Counted from the stretch's first letter, positions 1 to 9,790 are shown. The stretch: 20,975 nt of DNA from Bradymonadales bacterium (GCA_947483645.1 CANKLS010000022.1:1-20975), one strand, 5' to 3'. Notes: generated from the letters alone by a model not told the origin. Made by a program: numbers and translations.

Positions 1-821
1 ATGAGCGAGTCGTGGGCAAGCGAGAGCACGGCGCCGGGGGCGTAGCGCATGTCGAACCGGAGCGCGACGTAGATCATGATGCCGAGCAGGGCAACGAGCG
101 CCGACTTGATCGCGTCCGACCGAAGCTGAGCACCGACGCGCGGTCCAACCGTCTCGACCTTGTCGACGGACTTGAACTTGTCGCCGAAAGCTTTCCGGAG
201 GCCGGCCTCGATTGCCGTCTGCATGGACTGCAGCTGCACGAGGAACTTACGGTCCGAGAGGCCACCGTAGGGCGAGACGGTAATGGCCTCGCCGGCCGCG
301 GGGGCGAGCGTCGTCTGGAGCGCTGCCGCGAGCTCGGTCGCCTTGCCCGAGAGGGTAACGGCAGCCGGATCCGGCGCGCCCGAACCGGCCTCGAAGAGGT
401 TGCCGTAGGGGGTCTCACCAAGCCGGATGTAGATGCGGTCACCGGAGGTCTCGTTGTAGTCGAAGGTGGCCTCCGCGCCGTAGGCCGCAGCAACGGCTGC
501 CTTCATGGCGTCGAGCTTGTCCTTGGCGACCGTCGTCACGGCACCCGTCTGCACGAGGTACTGGCGCGAGGCGGCATCCCCAAGGTGCTGCACCGACGGG
601 TCGGCGATTCCTGACTCTTCGATGACCTTACGGACCTCGGAGTCGGTTACATCGCCGTTGAAACTCAACATGATGTTGGTGCCACCGGCGAAGTCGATGC
701 CATACTTCAGGCCGGGCGCCATAATGAGCACCAGCGAGATCACAGTCGTGATGATCGACAGCCAGCCGAAGCCGGCGCGGTACTTCATAAAATCAAACTG
801 GAAGCGTTGCATGTTGGCCAT
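1..821 (-). CDS. secF: Protein translocase subunit SecF (C-terminus cut by window edge)
   Basis: SecF is the inner-membrane partner of SecD; together they use the proton gradient to help SecYEG complete protein export. The reading frame opens at an ATG two bases after the secD stop and stays open to base 1, giving 273 residues. Seen: an N-terminal FDFMKYR stretch, TM1 at about residues 17-36, the YGIDFAGGTN motif at about 40-49, and the VGPRVGAQLRSDA motif at about 225-237 leading into TM2. An AHDSL motif sits just before the edge. The periplasmic part is long: the GPxVG motif falls near residue 226, whereas from memory it is near 130 in the E. coli protein. The remaining four or so TM segments should lie outside the window. 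The short spacing to secD implies co-translation. Confidence 0.93.
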   Translation of the reverse strand, partial: MANMQRFQFDFMKYRAGFGWLSIITTVISLVLIMAPGLKYGIDFAGGTNIMLSFNGDVTDSEVRKVIEESGIADPSVQHLGDAASRQYLVQTGAVTTVAKDKLDAMKAAVAAAYGAEATFDYNETSGDRIYIRLGETPYGNLFEAGSGAPDPAAVTLSGKATELAAALQTTLAPAAGEAITVSPYGGLSDRKFLVQLQSMQTAIEAGLRKAFGDKFKSVDKVETVGPRVGAQLRSDAIKSALVALLGIMIYVALRFDMRYAPGAVLSLAHDSL

Positions 822-823
822 GG

Positions 824-2554
824 TTAGATGCTCAGCGAGGTGACGCGGCGACGCTCGATGAGGTACTCAAAGTAGAGTTTGCTGATCGACACGGCGGCGT
901 AGAGGGTGGCAGCGATGCCGATGAGGAGCGTGACAGCGAAACCCTTGATGGGGCCCGAGCCATACTGGAGCATGACAACGCCAACGATGGCGGTGGTGAT
1001 GTTGCCGTCAACGATGGCCGACATGGCACGGTCGAAACCAGCAGTGACCGAGGCCTGTACCGACTTGCCCGCGGAGAGCTCTTCTTTGATGCGCTCGTAG
1101 ATAAGGACGTTGGCGTCGACCGCCTGACCGACCGTCAGTGTGATGCCGGCGATGCCGGGCAGGGTAAGCGTCGCGTTGAGCCCCGCCATTGTAGCAAGGA
1201 TGAAGAGGACGATGAGCATGACCACGCCCGTCGCGACAACACCCGACACACGGTAGAGCCAGATCATGTAGGCGCCCACCAGCAGGAAGCTGATGACAAG
1301 CGCCAAGCTGCCGGCCTTGATGGACTCGGCACCGAGCGACGGACCGACCTGCGTCTCAAACTGCTTCTCAATCGGAGCGGGGAGGGCGCCGTTACGGAGC
1401 ACAATGGCAAGCTCCTGTGCCTCGCCTGCGATGGCCTGGAAGTTGGAGCCGCCGCCCATCGTGATGGAAACGCGGCCGCCGGGGATGCGGTCGTTGATGC
1501 GGGGCGCCGAGGAGATGACATCGTCGAGGACGATGGCCATGTTCTTGCCGACATTGGCGGCGGTGAGGTCGCCGAAGAGCTTTGCGCCTTGGCCGTCAAG
1601 CGTGAGCGAGACGAAGGGCTGGTTTGTCTGCGGGTCGGGCATCACGCGGGCGTCGGTGATGTACTCGCCCGTGAGCGGGACCTCAGCCTTGAGCAGCATC
1701 GCCCGGTAGCGCTTGAGCTCCATCTTCTGCGTCGCCCGGTTGAACTCTTCATCCTTTATGAAGCGGATAACCGTACCTTCGGGCGGGGTGAGCGCGGCAA
1801 CGGCCGCCTTGAGCTTCTGCAGGTCGGCGCTGGCGGGGCGGCCACCGGCGTTGGTCACGCCCTCGGTCTCGACGACCTGCGCGCCCGCAAAGAAGGAGTC
1901 GTCTTCGTCGGCCACCATGCGGAACTCAAGCTGCGCCGTCTGACCGATGAGGTCCTTGGTTGACTTGAACTGCGCCTCCGAGAGGCCAGGAAGCTGAACG
2001 ATGATGTCGGCGTCGCCGCGGCGCGAGATACTCGGCTCGGCAACACCGAGTGCATCGATGCGCTTCCGGATGGTCTCGATTGCCTGGTTCAGCGCGTAGC
2101 TGCGGGTCTGCTCCACATAGACGGCATCGAGCGACAGCTTCAACTTGCTGCCCTCGGCAACCTTGGTGAGATGCAGCAGGGAGAGCTCATCCGCTTCGAG
2201 GAGCGTATTCACATCGACGCCCTCGGCAGAGGCCTCGAGCGCAGCCTGTCCCTCGATGCGCGCCACCTTAAGCGGCGTGCCGGGGTGGGCCTTCTTGGCG
2301 CTGCGGCGGAGCTGGTCGGCGTAGCGGTCCAGCTTGTCGCTGATCGCCTTGTCGATATCCACCTGGTACTGCAGATGAAGGCCGCCCTGAAGGTCGAGGC
2401 CCGGCGTGATGCGGGCGCTGACCTCGCCGCTGAGCCACTTCGCCCAGTCGGGGGCATCGGTGTCCTTCACGAAGAGCGACGGGATAAGGGCAAGGATGCT
2501 CACGATGGTGATCGCAAGCGCTATGCCGAATCTGAATTTCCAACCTGATGACAT
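824..2554 (-). CDS. secD: Protein translocase subunit SecD
   Basis: SecD is the large subunit of the SecDF accessory complex in the inner membrane, which pulls preproteins into the periplasm. At 576 residues it is normal in length. Seen: TM1 at about residues 10-28, the GLDLQGGLHLQYQVD motif at about 52-66, a periplasmic P1 domain with RIDALGVAEPSI and the NQPFVSLTLDG segment, then six C-terminal TM segments. The hallmark AVDANVLIYERIKEEL motif follows TM4, with its aspartate at residue 480 (family proton-relay position). An ATG start follows a distant GGAG. It lies 55 bases after yajC and 2 before secF, the classic yajC-secD-secF operon. Confidence 0.97.
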   Translation of the reverse strand: MSSGWKFRFGIALAITIVSILALIPSLFVKDTDAPDWAKWLSGEVSARITPGLDLQGGLHLQYQVDIDKAISDKLDRYADQLRRSAKKAHPGTPLKVARIEGQAALEASAEGVDVNTLLEADELSLLHLTKVAEGSKLKLSLDAVYVEQTRSYALNQAIETIRKRIDALGVAEPSISRRGDADIIVQLPGLSEAQFKSTKDLIGQTAQLEFRMVADEDDSFFAGAQVVETEGVTNAGGRPASADLQKLKAAVAALTPPEGTVIRFIKDEEFNRATQKMELKRYRAMLLKAEVPLTGEYITDARVMPDPQTNQPFVSLTLDGQGAKLFGDLTAANVGKNMAIVLDDVISSAPRINDRIPGGRVSITMGGGSNFQAIAGEAQELAIVLRNGALPAPIEKQFETQVGPSLGAESIKAGSLALVISFLLVGAYMIWLYRVSGVVATGVVMLIVLFILATMAGLNATLTLPGIAGITLTVGQAVDANVLIYERIKEELSAGKSVQASVTAGFDRAMSAIVDGNITTAIVGVVMLQYGSGPIKGFAVTLLIGIAATLYAAVSISKLYFEYLIERRRVTSLSI

Positions 2555-2609
2555 GATGCAACAGCTCCAACCCTGCGTTACGACCGCAGGATGTGCAAAA
2601 ACAAGTGAA

Positions 2610-2930
2610 TCACGATGCGGCTACTTCCGAGGTCGGCCGCTGCATTCGGGCGATGGCGGCCCGCTCGAACTTCAGACGGACGCCCTTGGCGACCTCTACC
2701 GTGATGGCGTCGGAGGCCACCTCGGTGACCGAACCATGGACCCCGCCAATCGTCACGACCGCATCGCCAATCTTGAGCGAAGAACGGAAATTCTCCAACT
2801 CTTTCGCATGCTTCTGCTGCGGACGGATAATGAGAAAATAGAACAGCACAATCATCGGCGCGAGCATGATGACGGAGCTGAACCAAGCGGGCTGGGCCTG
2901 CGCCAAAATGAGAGGCGAGAGTTGGGTCAT
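2610..2930 (-). CDS. yajC: Preprotein translocase accessory subunit YajC
   Basis: YajC is a small single-pass membrane protein that associates with SecDF. I chose the ATG at 2930 (106 residues, MTQLSPLILAQ...). A TTG 13 codons upstream at 2969 is also in frame, but it would add an uncharacteristic basic extension. Seen: a hydrophobic segment at about residues 18-35 ending in the family signature YFLIIRPQQK, then a cytoplasmic domain with the conserved LKIGDAVVTIGGVHGSV stretch and a basic, charged tail. It lies 95 bases downstream of tgt and 55 upstream of secD. The start choice is the only real uncertainty. Confidence 0.92.
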   Translation of the reverse strand: MTQLSPLILAQAQPAWFSSVIMLAPMIVLFYFLIIRPQQKHAKELENFRSSLKIGDAVVTIGGVHGSVTEVASDAITVEVAKGVRLKFERAAIARMQRPTSEVAAS

Positions 2931-2991
2931 GAAGGCCGGAAACGCCTCCCGGTGCCGACGATTCGGCAAATGAGGGGCAAATGGGTGCAGA

Positions 2992-3021
2992 TGACTACCA
3001 AAGTTAGGGCGGCGGGGTCAA
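2992..3021 (-). promoter_or_regulatory. Possible sigma-70 promoter for yajC-secDF
   Basis: In the 95-base gap between tgt and yajC the minus strand reads TTGACC (3016-3021), an 18-base spacer, then TAGTCA (2992-2997). The -35 matches the consensus at five of six positions and the -10 is weak. It would give yajC-secDF its own promoter besides read-through from queA-tgt. This is a visual match only. Confidence 0.28.
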
Positions 3022-3025
3022 CACT

Positions 3026-5262
<2,237 letters not shown>

Positions 5263-5379
5263 GGAGCGCGGCCTTACCGACCTCGCACCACGCCCTCAAG
5301 AATCGGCCGCCCGAAGTTTGACTTCGATCGCTGGCCGTTCCAGAAAGAGCCCGCTTCTCGCGCTTGCCGAAGGACTGTC

Positions 5380-6840
5380 ATGTCTGATCCCATCGCCTCG
5401 ATTCCTGCGCTCCTTCAACGCCCCGCGGCTGCCGGCGCAGCGCTTGGCGTTGCAGTTTTGCTCTCTGCGAGCATGCTCCTGAGTCAGACCCTACCGGGCC
5501 TTGTCGAGCCGGGGGCAGAGGCAGTATTTCCGCCAGCCGGTGCTGAACTCTCTGACCTCCGCCCGCCGCCCACCCCCTTCGAGTTGGCCTCCACAATCAC
5601 CGTCGCGCAAATGAGGATACAGGCTGCCGCAGACAAGAGCGTCGCAGCACTGCCGAAGATGCCGTGGACCGAGCACGGCCTGGCCGATGTGGAGATCAAG
5701 CGGGAGCAGATCCGCTTTGACGACAAGAGGGGCAAGTATGTCGCATCGGTTGCCGGAGGCCGGCTTGCGGTTCTCTCGCTGGAGCCTCGCATCCAACAGT
5801 ATCTCGAGAAAGTCCTGGCGCAGTATAAGGAGCCGGGCGAGGCCATCGTCGTCATCGAGCCGAAGACCGGGCGGGTCCTCGCAATGGTCGACGATAGCAC
5901 AGGGAGCTTGGTTGGCAGCGGGCTGGCAAGCCGAGCGACCGCCTATGCGGCTTCGACCTTCAAGGTCATCACGGGCGCAGCACTGCTGGAGACCGGCAAA
6001 ATCTCGGCCACGCAGGAGACCTGTTACGCGGGCGGCGGAAGCGGCTTCGGGCGCGAGTCGCTCACCTTCAACGCCACGCGCGACACCCTCTGCCGGACGC
6101 TCACGGACGCCATGGCCCACTCGTCCAACATCGTCTTCGGCCGGTTGGCGCACGACAACCTCACGCCGCAGGGGCTGGATGCGGTCGCGTCGCTCTTTGG
6201 CTTCGACCAGCCTATCCCCTTTGAGATGAAGGTGGAGAAGTCGACGGCTGCCATCCCGCAGGACGACGAGGTCGAGTTTGCGCGCAGTGCGGCAGGCTTT
6301 CGGCACACACGGATGTCGCCGCTCCATGGCGCCATGATTCAGGCCGCCATTGCGAATGAGGGGATGATGATGGTGCCGTCGCTGGTGGACCGCATGGAGG
6401 ACACAGCAGGAAAAGAGGTCTATCGTCTTGAACCGAAGGTCTGGAAAACGTCTGTGTCTCCAGAAGTTGCGTCGCAGTTGCTCGATACCACATCAACAAC
6501 CTGCACCACCGGAACCGCGCGCAACTACTTCGCTGGCAACGCCAAGTTTCCGCCCGCCGTTCGCGCCTGGGGCAAGACGGGCACCCTCTCGAACCGCAAC
6601 GCCGACGGCAGCGAACCGAACCCCTTCCTCACCTACAGCTGGTTCGTCGGCATCGGCGATCGCGACGGTCAACGCATGGCGGTGGGCGCCCTGGTCGTCA
6701 ACACGCCCACCTGGTGGATCAAGGGGAGTTTCCTCGGCTCCGAGGCGCTCCGTGCCGCACTGCCGGCCCCCGACCAGGCAGGGCTCGAGATTGAACTCGT
6801 TCCGACGCCCGAAACCGCCTCAAGTCTTGACAGCGAGTAG
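5380..6840 (+). CDS. Penicillin-binding transpeptidase-domain protein (periplasmic, membrane-anchored)
   Basis: This is a probable peptidoglycan D,D-transpeptidase or related serine acyl-enzyme. I chose the ATG at 5380 (486 residues) because AAGGA lies 5 bases upstream; the frame is open further 5' but that stretch covers queA antisense. Seen: a signal-anchor at about residues 17-35, a roughly 95-residue linker, then the catalytic domain. The nucleophile motif is S192-T-F-K195, the second motif S248-S-N250, and the third K399-T-G401. TRMSPLHGAMIQAAIANEG matches the class B PBP consensus around 'TPLQ'. It lacks the N-terminal dimerisation domain of PBP2/PBP3 and any glycosyltransferase domain, so the exact class is open: minimal class B PBP, or a beta-lactam-binding relative. 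No accessory cell-wall genes are adjacent. Confidence 0.87.
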   Translation: MSDPIASIPALLQRPAAAGAALGVAVLLSASMLLSQTLPGLVEPGAEAVFPPAGAELSDLRPPPTPFELASTITVAQMRIQAAADKSVAALPKMPWTEHGLADVEIKREQIRFDDKRGKYVASVAGGRLAVLSLEPRIQQYLEKVLAQYKEPGEAIVVIEPKTGRVLAMVDDSTGSLVGSGLASRATAYAASTFKVITGAALLETGKISATQETCYAGGGSGFGRESLTFNATRDTLCRTLTDAMAHSSNIVFGRLAHDNLTPQGLDAVASLFGFDQPIPFEMKVEKSTAAIPQDDEVEFARSAAGFRHTRMSPLHGAMIQAAIANEGMMMVPSLVDRMEDTAGKEVYRLEPKVWKTSVSPEVASQLLDTTSTTCTTGTARNYFAGNAKFPPAVRAWGKTGTLSNRNADGSEPNPFLTYSWFVGIGDRDGQRMAVGALVVNTPTWWIKGSFLGSEALRAALPAPDQAGLEIELVPTPETASSLDSE

Positions 6841-6887
6841 TCTCCGACTAGGAAACGGCCCTCCACTTGGCGAGGAGTCTCGCACCC

Positions 6888-6961
6888 GGCGGTGTAGCTC
6901 AGGTGGTCAGAGCAGACGGCTCATATCCGTCGTGTCGGGGGTTCAAGTCCCTCCACCGCCA
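6888..6961 (+). tRNA. tRNA-Met (CAU anticodon, elongator type)
   Basis: A full cloverleaf can be drawn. Acceptor stem: GGCGGTG (6888-6894) with CACCGCC (6954-6960), discriminator A at 6961. D stem: GCTC with GAGC. Anticodon stem: GACGG with CCGTC, loop CTCATAT, anticodon CAT at 6922-6924. T arm: GGGGG with CCCTC around TTCAAGT. A G1-C72 pair argues against initiator tRNA. The choice between elongator Met and lysidine-modified Ile2 cannot be settled by eye, but the TGTCGGGGGTTCAAGTCCC arm is typical of elongator Met. No CCA is encoded. The mature end lies 8 bases before the next start codon. Confidence 0.95.
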
Positions 6962-6969
6962 CTATCATC

Positions 6970-7719
6970 ATGAAGATCGAAGTCATCAGAACCGAGCTGA
7001 GCGCCATCGAGGGCAAGCTTGCGGGCGGCAACTACTACGAGGTTCTCGGCGTCGCGGAGAACTCGGACGAGGCTGCCATCAAGCGGGCCTTCTTCGGGAT
7101 CGCGAAGAAGCTCCATGTAGACTCCTATGGCGGCGTCGACTTGGGCGACTTGCGCCCGCGGATGTCCAAGGCCTTCGCCGAGGTATCGCGGATCCATAAC
7201 GAGCTGGCCGACCCGAAGAGACGGGCTGAGTACAACGCCAAACGGGCACTCGCAGCCCGCGGGGTCTCGCCCGATATCCGTGACTCCTTCGCCTCAGAAG
7301 AGGCCTCTCGTCAGGGCCGGAGACTGCTCGAGCAGGGCCGGACGGAGGCGGCACGCGAGCGGCTGCTTGAGTCTGTGCGGCTTCAGGAGGGGAATCTCGA
7401 GGCGCGCGCCCACCTGCTGTTCGCCGAGTACACGCTGGCGATGGCGAAGGGCGGCGCGGTGGCCACGGGCGGGCTTATCCACGACCTTCAGGATTTGCTC
7501 GCGCAGGCTCCGAAGATGGGATTCGCCCATCTCTATCTGGGCCATATTGCGCGGAACGAAGGGCGGAAGGCAGAGGCTGTCTTAGCCTATCAGGCAGCGC
7601 TCGAAGCGACTCCGGCGCTCGCTGAGGCAGCGTCGTCGTTGCGGGTGGTGCAGATGCGACAGTCAAAGGACCCCACCGAGGGTGGCGGCGGCTTCTGGAA
7701 GAAGCTGTTCGGCCGCTAG
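6970..7719 (+). CDS. J-domain protein with C-terminal TPR-like repeats, HPD motif changed to HVD
   Basis: It has 249 residues. Residues 22-83 read as a DnaJ N-terminal domain (NYYEVLGVAENSDEAAIKRA, then a PKRRAEYNAKRA end). However, the Hsp70-activating loop is H49-V50-D51 instead of HPD, so classical stimulation of DnaK may be weakened. Residues about 105-235 form paired amphipathic helices of TPR character (RLLEQGRTEAARERLLESVR; AHLYLGHIARNEGRKAEAV). The tail ends in a glycine run and FWKKLFGR. No signal peptide is seen, so it should be cytoplasmic. The ATG at 6970 is the only plausible start: in frame there is a stop inside the tRNA at 6895 and no other start before the J domain. Only 8 bases separate it from the tRNA, with no Shine-Dalgarno. 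Role unknown. Confidence 0.88.
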   Translation: MKIEVIRTELSAIEGKLAGGNYYEVLGVAENSDEAAIKRAFFGIAKKLHVDSYGGVDLGDLRPRMSKAFAEVSRIHNELADPKRRAEYNAKRALAARGVSPDIRDSFASEEASRQGRRLLEQGRTEAARERLLESVRLQEGNLEARAHLLFAEYTLAMAKGGAVATGGLIHDLQDLLAQAPKMGFAHLYLGHIARNEGRKAEAVLAYQAALEATPALAEAASSLRVVQMRQSKDPTEGGGGFWKKLFGR

Positions 7720-7892
7720 CCGGATTGAGCGACAAGCAGCGCGGCGATCCGCTGGTGGTCGGATGGTCGGGGTGCATCATCCGGCGGTGCGCATCGTTGG
7801 GCGGTAACGGCGACAGGTTTCGACGTGGCGACCTCAAGGTGTTGATAGGCGGATGTTTCTGGTCAGAAGCGCCCCACCCGCACCCTATCTGA

Positions 7893-7920
7893 ATGTCCGA
7901 TAAGATGCATTATGTAAACT
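7893..7920. other. dif: Candidate dif site (XerC/XerD chromosome dimer resolution)
   Basis: Twenty-eight bases arranged 11+6+11. The left arm is ATGTCCGATAA (7893-7903), the centre is GATGCA (7904-7909), and the right arm is TTATGTAAACT (7910-7920). The arms form the ATAA-N6-TTAT dyad found at the inner ends of bacterial dif sites. The right arm equals, as I recall it, the XerD-side arm of the Bacillus subtilis dif and differs from the E. coli arm TTATGTTAAAT at two positions. It is AT-rich in otherwise GC-rich DNA, non-coding, and sits where local GC skew changes sign. If real, this window is at the replication terminus. A dif-like attachment site used by a Xer-dependent element is the main alternative. 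Confidence 0.7.
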
Positions 7921-7990
7921 CGGTTATCTGTGTTCCGCTTCTGCCATAGCCAGACACCTCTAGGACCGCCCAACCCTCTCTCCCGCAATC

Positions 7991-8237
7991 TCAGCCCAAA
8001 CCTAGCCCTTCCTGCCCGTTCGCCCGCTCACACTGTGCTGCAGCCGCAACCGAGTTAGGAACGCCCGTCTCAAAGAAGCGCTGAACCTGCTTCGCAAACC
8101 CTTCCGCGACCTTCTCAGCATGGCGTCCATGCGGACCGCGCTGTTCAGACCGAAACTTCCCCCCTCCAACGAGCTGGTTCCTTAGGCATCCGCTCGTGCC
8201 GATTCTCGGCCCCTGCTAAGTCATACAGATGCTTGAT
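7991..8237 (-). pseudogene. Decayed fragment resembling host attachment protein family (Host_attach)
   Basis: Two minus-strand frames in N-to-C order look like one broken gene. From 8237 a frame reads HLYDLAGAENRHERMPKEP, resembling the family's middle section with a 'DL..PE.R.HER' flavour. After the six-base homopolymer at 8159-8164 (G on the minus strand) the next frame reads KFRSEQRGPHGRHAEKVAEG and then FAKQVQRFFETG, resembling the 'dPhe.eaerFA..ia..l' section, up to a TGA at 7991-7993. Removing one G from that run joins the frames. The family's N-terminal strand and its C-terminal 'LVLVAPP' part are missing and there is no start codon. The family match is from memory of its consensus and could be wrong. 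Confidence 0.35.
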
Positions 8238-8263
8238 TCGAAGCGGCGCTCTGAACGGGGTGC

Positions 8264-9769
8264 TCAGCCAGTCGCCTTGCCCGCTCGAACCCGCTTGAGC
8301 AGCGCGAACATGCCGAACACCTCGGCGCGGCCACCCGTCGAGGCAAGCCAAGCCCCAGCCCATGCGGCTGCGAAGGTGAGACAGCCAGCCGTCAGTCGAA
8401 GGACCGGCTCCTGCCCGCCCAACGTGAACGCCGTGCCGAAGCCGGCAACACCGCCCGCCGTCGACGCCATGAGACTCCGCGAAATCGTGGCGGCGACATC
8501 GGATGGCCGGATGGGACTCTTCGCCAAACTGTACTGCAGCGCGAAGGAGCGCGCGACGACGGCACCGGCAAGGCCCCCCCAGGCGACACCCATCGCGCCC
8601 CATCTCGACCCGACGAGATAACTCATTAACATCAGTAATGTGCAGACTAGGTTCGATACAAATTGTCGTCCTGTCTGTCCGAGCGCGGTCGAGGTCCAAC
8701 CCGTCGCTGTACCCGTACTCAGCACCAGCGCGCCGAGCCCGAGCACCCGCAGCAGCTCGCCGGCCTCGCCCCATTTGGGGCCGAGCAGCGTAAGCGTGAT
8801 TTCGGGCCCGAGCGCGACCATGGCGACGAGCGGCGGGATCGTCACGAACATCACCGCCCGGTGCATCGCCATGAAGGCTTCTCGAAAACGAGCGGGCTCC
8901 GCTTGGAGCCGCGAAAGTGCCGGGACCGCGACGGCGGAGATTGCCTGCGCCAATTGCGGCGGCACGAGCGTGAACTGGTAGGCGCGCGTGTAGTGGCCAA
9001 GCGGCCCCATCCCGACCAGCCGCCCCACGATGACGTTGTCGAGGTTCCGCGCCGCGTAGTTGAGGAAGTGGGCGCCGCCGGCCCCTGCGCTCTGCGTGAA
9101 GATGCTGTTCATCTCCGCCTTGCGGCCTATCCCCGTGGGGTGCCAGCCGGCGTTCCACCAGGCGATCAGCGTCGAGACACCTGTCGCGATCAGCGCCTGT
9201 GCGATGAGCGCCTTCACGCCCCAGCCGGCGTAGGCCAGCGCAATCGCGACCGTTGCACCAATCGTGGCGCTGATGACCGTGTTGGCACCTACAAGGTCGA
9301 GTTTCAGCTGGCGTTTGAGGAGGTTCAGCGGGACGATGCCGAGCCCTGCGATGAACATGGTGAGCCCGAGCCAGGGGGTGATGATGGTGAGGCGCGGCTC
9401 CCCAAAGAAGAGCGCGAGCGGCTCTCCGGTCAAGGCAATCGCTCCGCCCGTGAGCAGCGAAAGCAGCAGACTCCAGACGAAGAGCCTGTCGAGCTGCTCG
9501 TTGGTGAGCGACTCTCGCTGGATGATGGAGGTGGAGAGGCCGAAGTCGCGAAGGATGACGGCCGCGTCGGAGACCAGCATGCCGACCGCGAGGAGGCCGA
9601 AGTCTTCGGGTGCGAGCAGTCGGCCGAGCACGGCACCGACGGCCAGTTTGAGGAGCAGCGAATAGACCTGCGCCACGACGGTCACCAGGCCCCCGCGCGC
9701 CGAGCGGGCGCCAAGCGAGGCTCGGACCGCGGAGGTCTCAAGGGTCTTGTGCCGCGCCTGTTCCGTCAT
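8264..9769 (-). CDS. Wzx/WzxC-type polysaccharide flippase (MOP superfamily)
   Basis: An inner-membrane flippase-like protein of the polysaccharide biosynthesis family, expected to move undecaprenyl-linked oligosaccharides across the membrane. It has 501 residues, typical for the family. Seen: a family-typical N-terminal half (GGLVTVVAQVYSLLLKLAVG, LAPEDFGLLAVGMLVSDAA, DFGLSTSIIQRESLTNEQ), about 12-14 hydrophobic helices in pairs, and the repeat-2 start FLNYAARNLDNVIVGRLVG followed by LGHYTRAYQ. The ATG at 9769 has GGAG 7 bases upstream. No glycosyltransferases, Wzy or Wza lie beside it in this window, so its substrate cannot be inferred. It diverges from the Rrf2 gene. Confidence 0.9.
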   Translation of the reverse strand: MTEQARHKTLETSAVRASLGARSARGGLVTVVAQVYSLLLKLAVGAVLGRLLAPEDFGLLAVGMLVSDAAVILRDFGLSTSIIQRESLTNEQLDRLFVWSLLLSLLTGGAIALTGEPLALFFGEPRLTIITPWLGLTMFIAGLGIVPLNLLKRQLKLDLVGANTVISATIGATVAIALAYAGWGVKALIAQALIATGVSTLIAWWNAGWHPTGIGRKAEMNSIFTQSAGAGGAHFLNYAARNLDNVIVGRLVGMGPLGHYTRAYQFTLVPPQLAQAISAVAVPALSRLQAEPARFREAFMAMHRAVMFVTIPPLVAMVALGPEITLTLLGPKWGEAGELLRVLGLGALVLSTGTATGWTSTALGQTGRQFVSNLVCTLLMLMSYLVGSRWGAMGVAWGGLAGAVVARSFALQYSLAKSPIRPSDVAATISRSLMASTAGGVAGFGTAFTLGGQEPVLRLTAGCLTFAAAWAGAWLASTGGRAEVFGMFALLKRVRAGKATG

Positions 9770-9790
9770 GCCTGTGCTCCGTTGCTAGGC

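Larger units (their letters stand above)
7720..8263. other. 544-base intergenic region: dif-like site plus decayed gene fragment
   Basis: No intact gene is visible on either strand. The plus strand is G-rich on the left (7741-7870: 53 G and 29 C by hand count) and C-rich on the right (7921-8050: 23 G and 57 C), and the change falls at the dif-like site at 7893-7920. The right half carries a minus-strand gene fragment (7991-8237). The left part, 7720-7892, holds no feature I can support. No convincing hairpin-plus-T-tract terminator was found for either flanking gene. Confidence 0.6.

Noticed and set aside
74..493. Long overlapping open frames within secF, secD, tgt, lnt and the FAD oxidase region
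   Set aside because: They lie antisense or out of frame to well-conserved genes, are rich in Arg/Pro/Ser as expected from GC-rich shadow frames, and lack ribosome sites.
5263..5379. TTGACT at 5318-5323 as a promoter for the transpeptidase gene
   Set aside because: No acceptable -10 box at 16-18 bases; too weak to list as a feature.
7803..7860. GGTTTCGACG stretch resembling the 5' end of tmRNA (ssrA)
   Set aside because: No resume codon with an ANDN-type tag reading frame and no T-arm/acceptor 3' partner follows within the intergenic region in either linear or permuted order.
7716..7862. Minus-strand 48-codon open frame converging on the J-domain gene
   Set aside because: It begins after a TGA, has no ATG, GTG or TTG, its third positions are not GC-rich like real genes here, and it matches no family I know.
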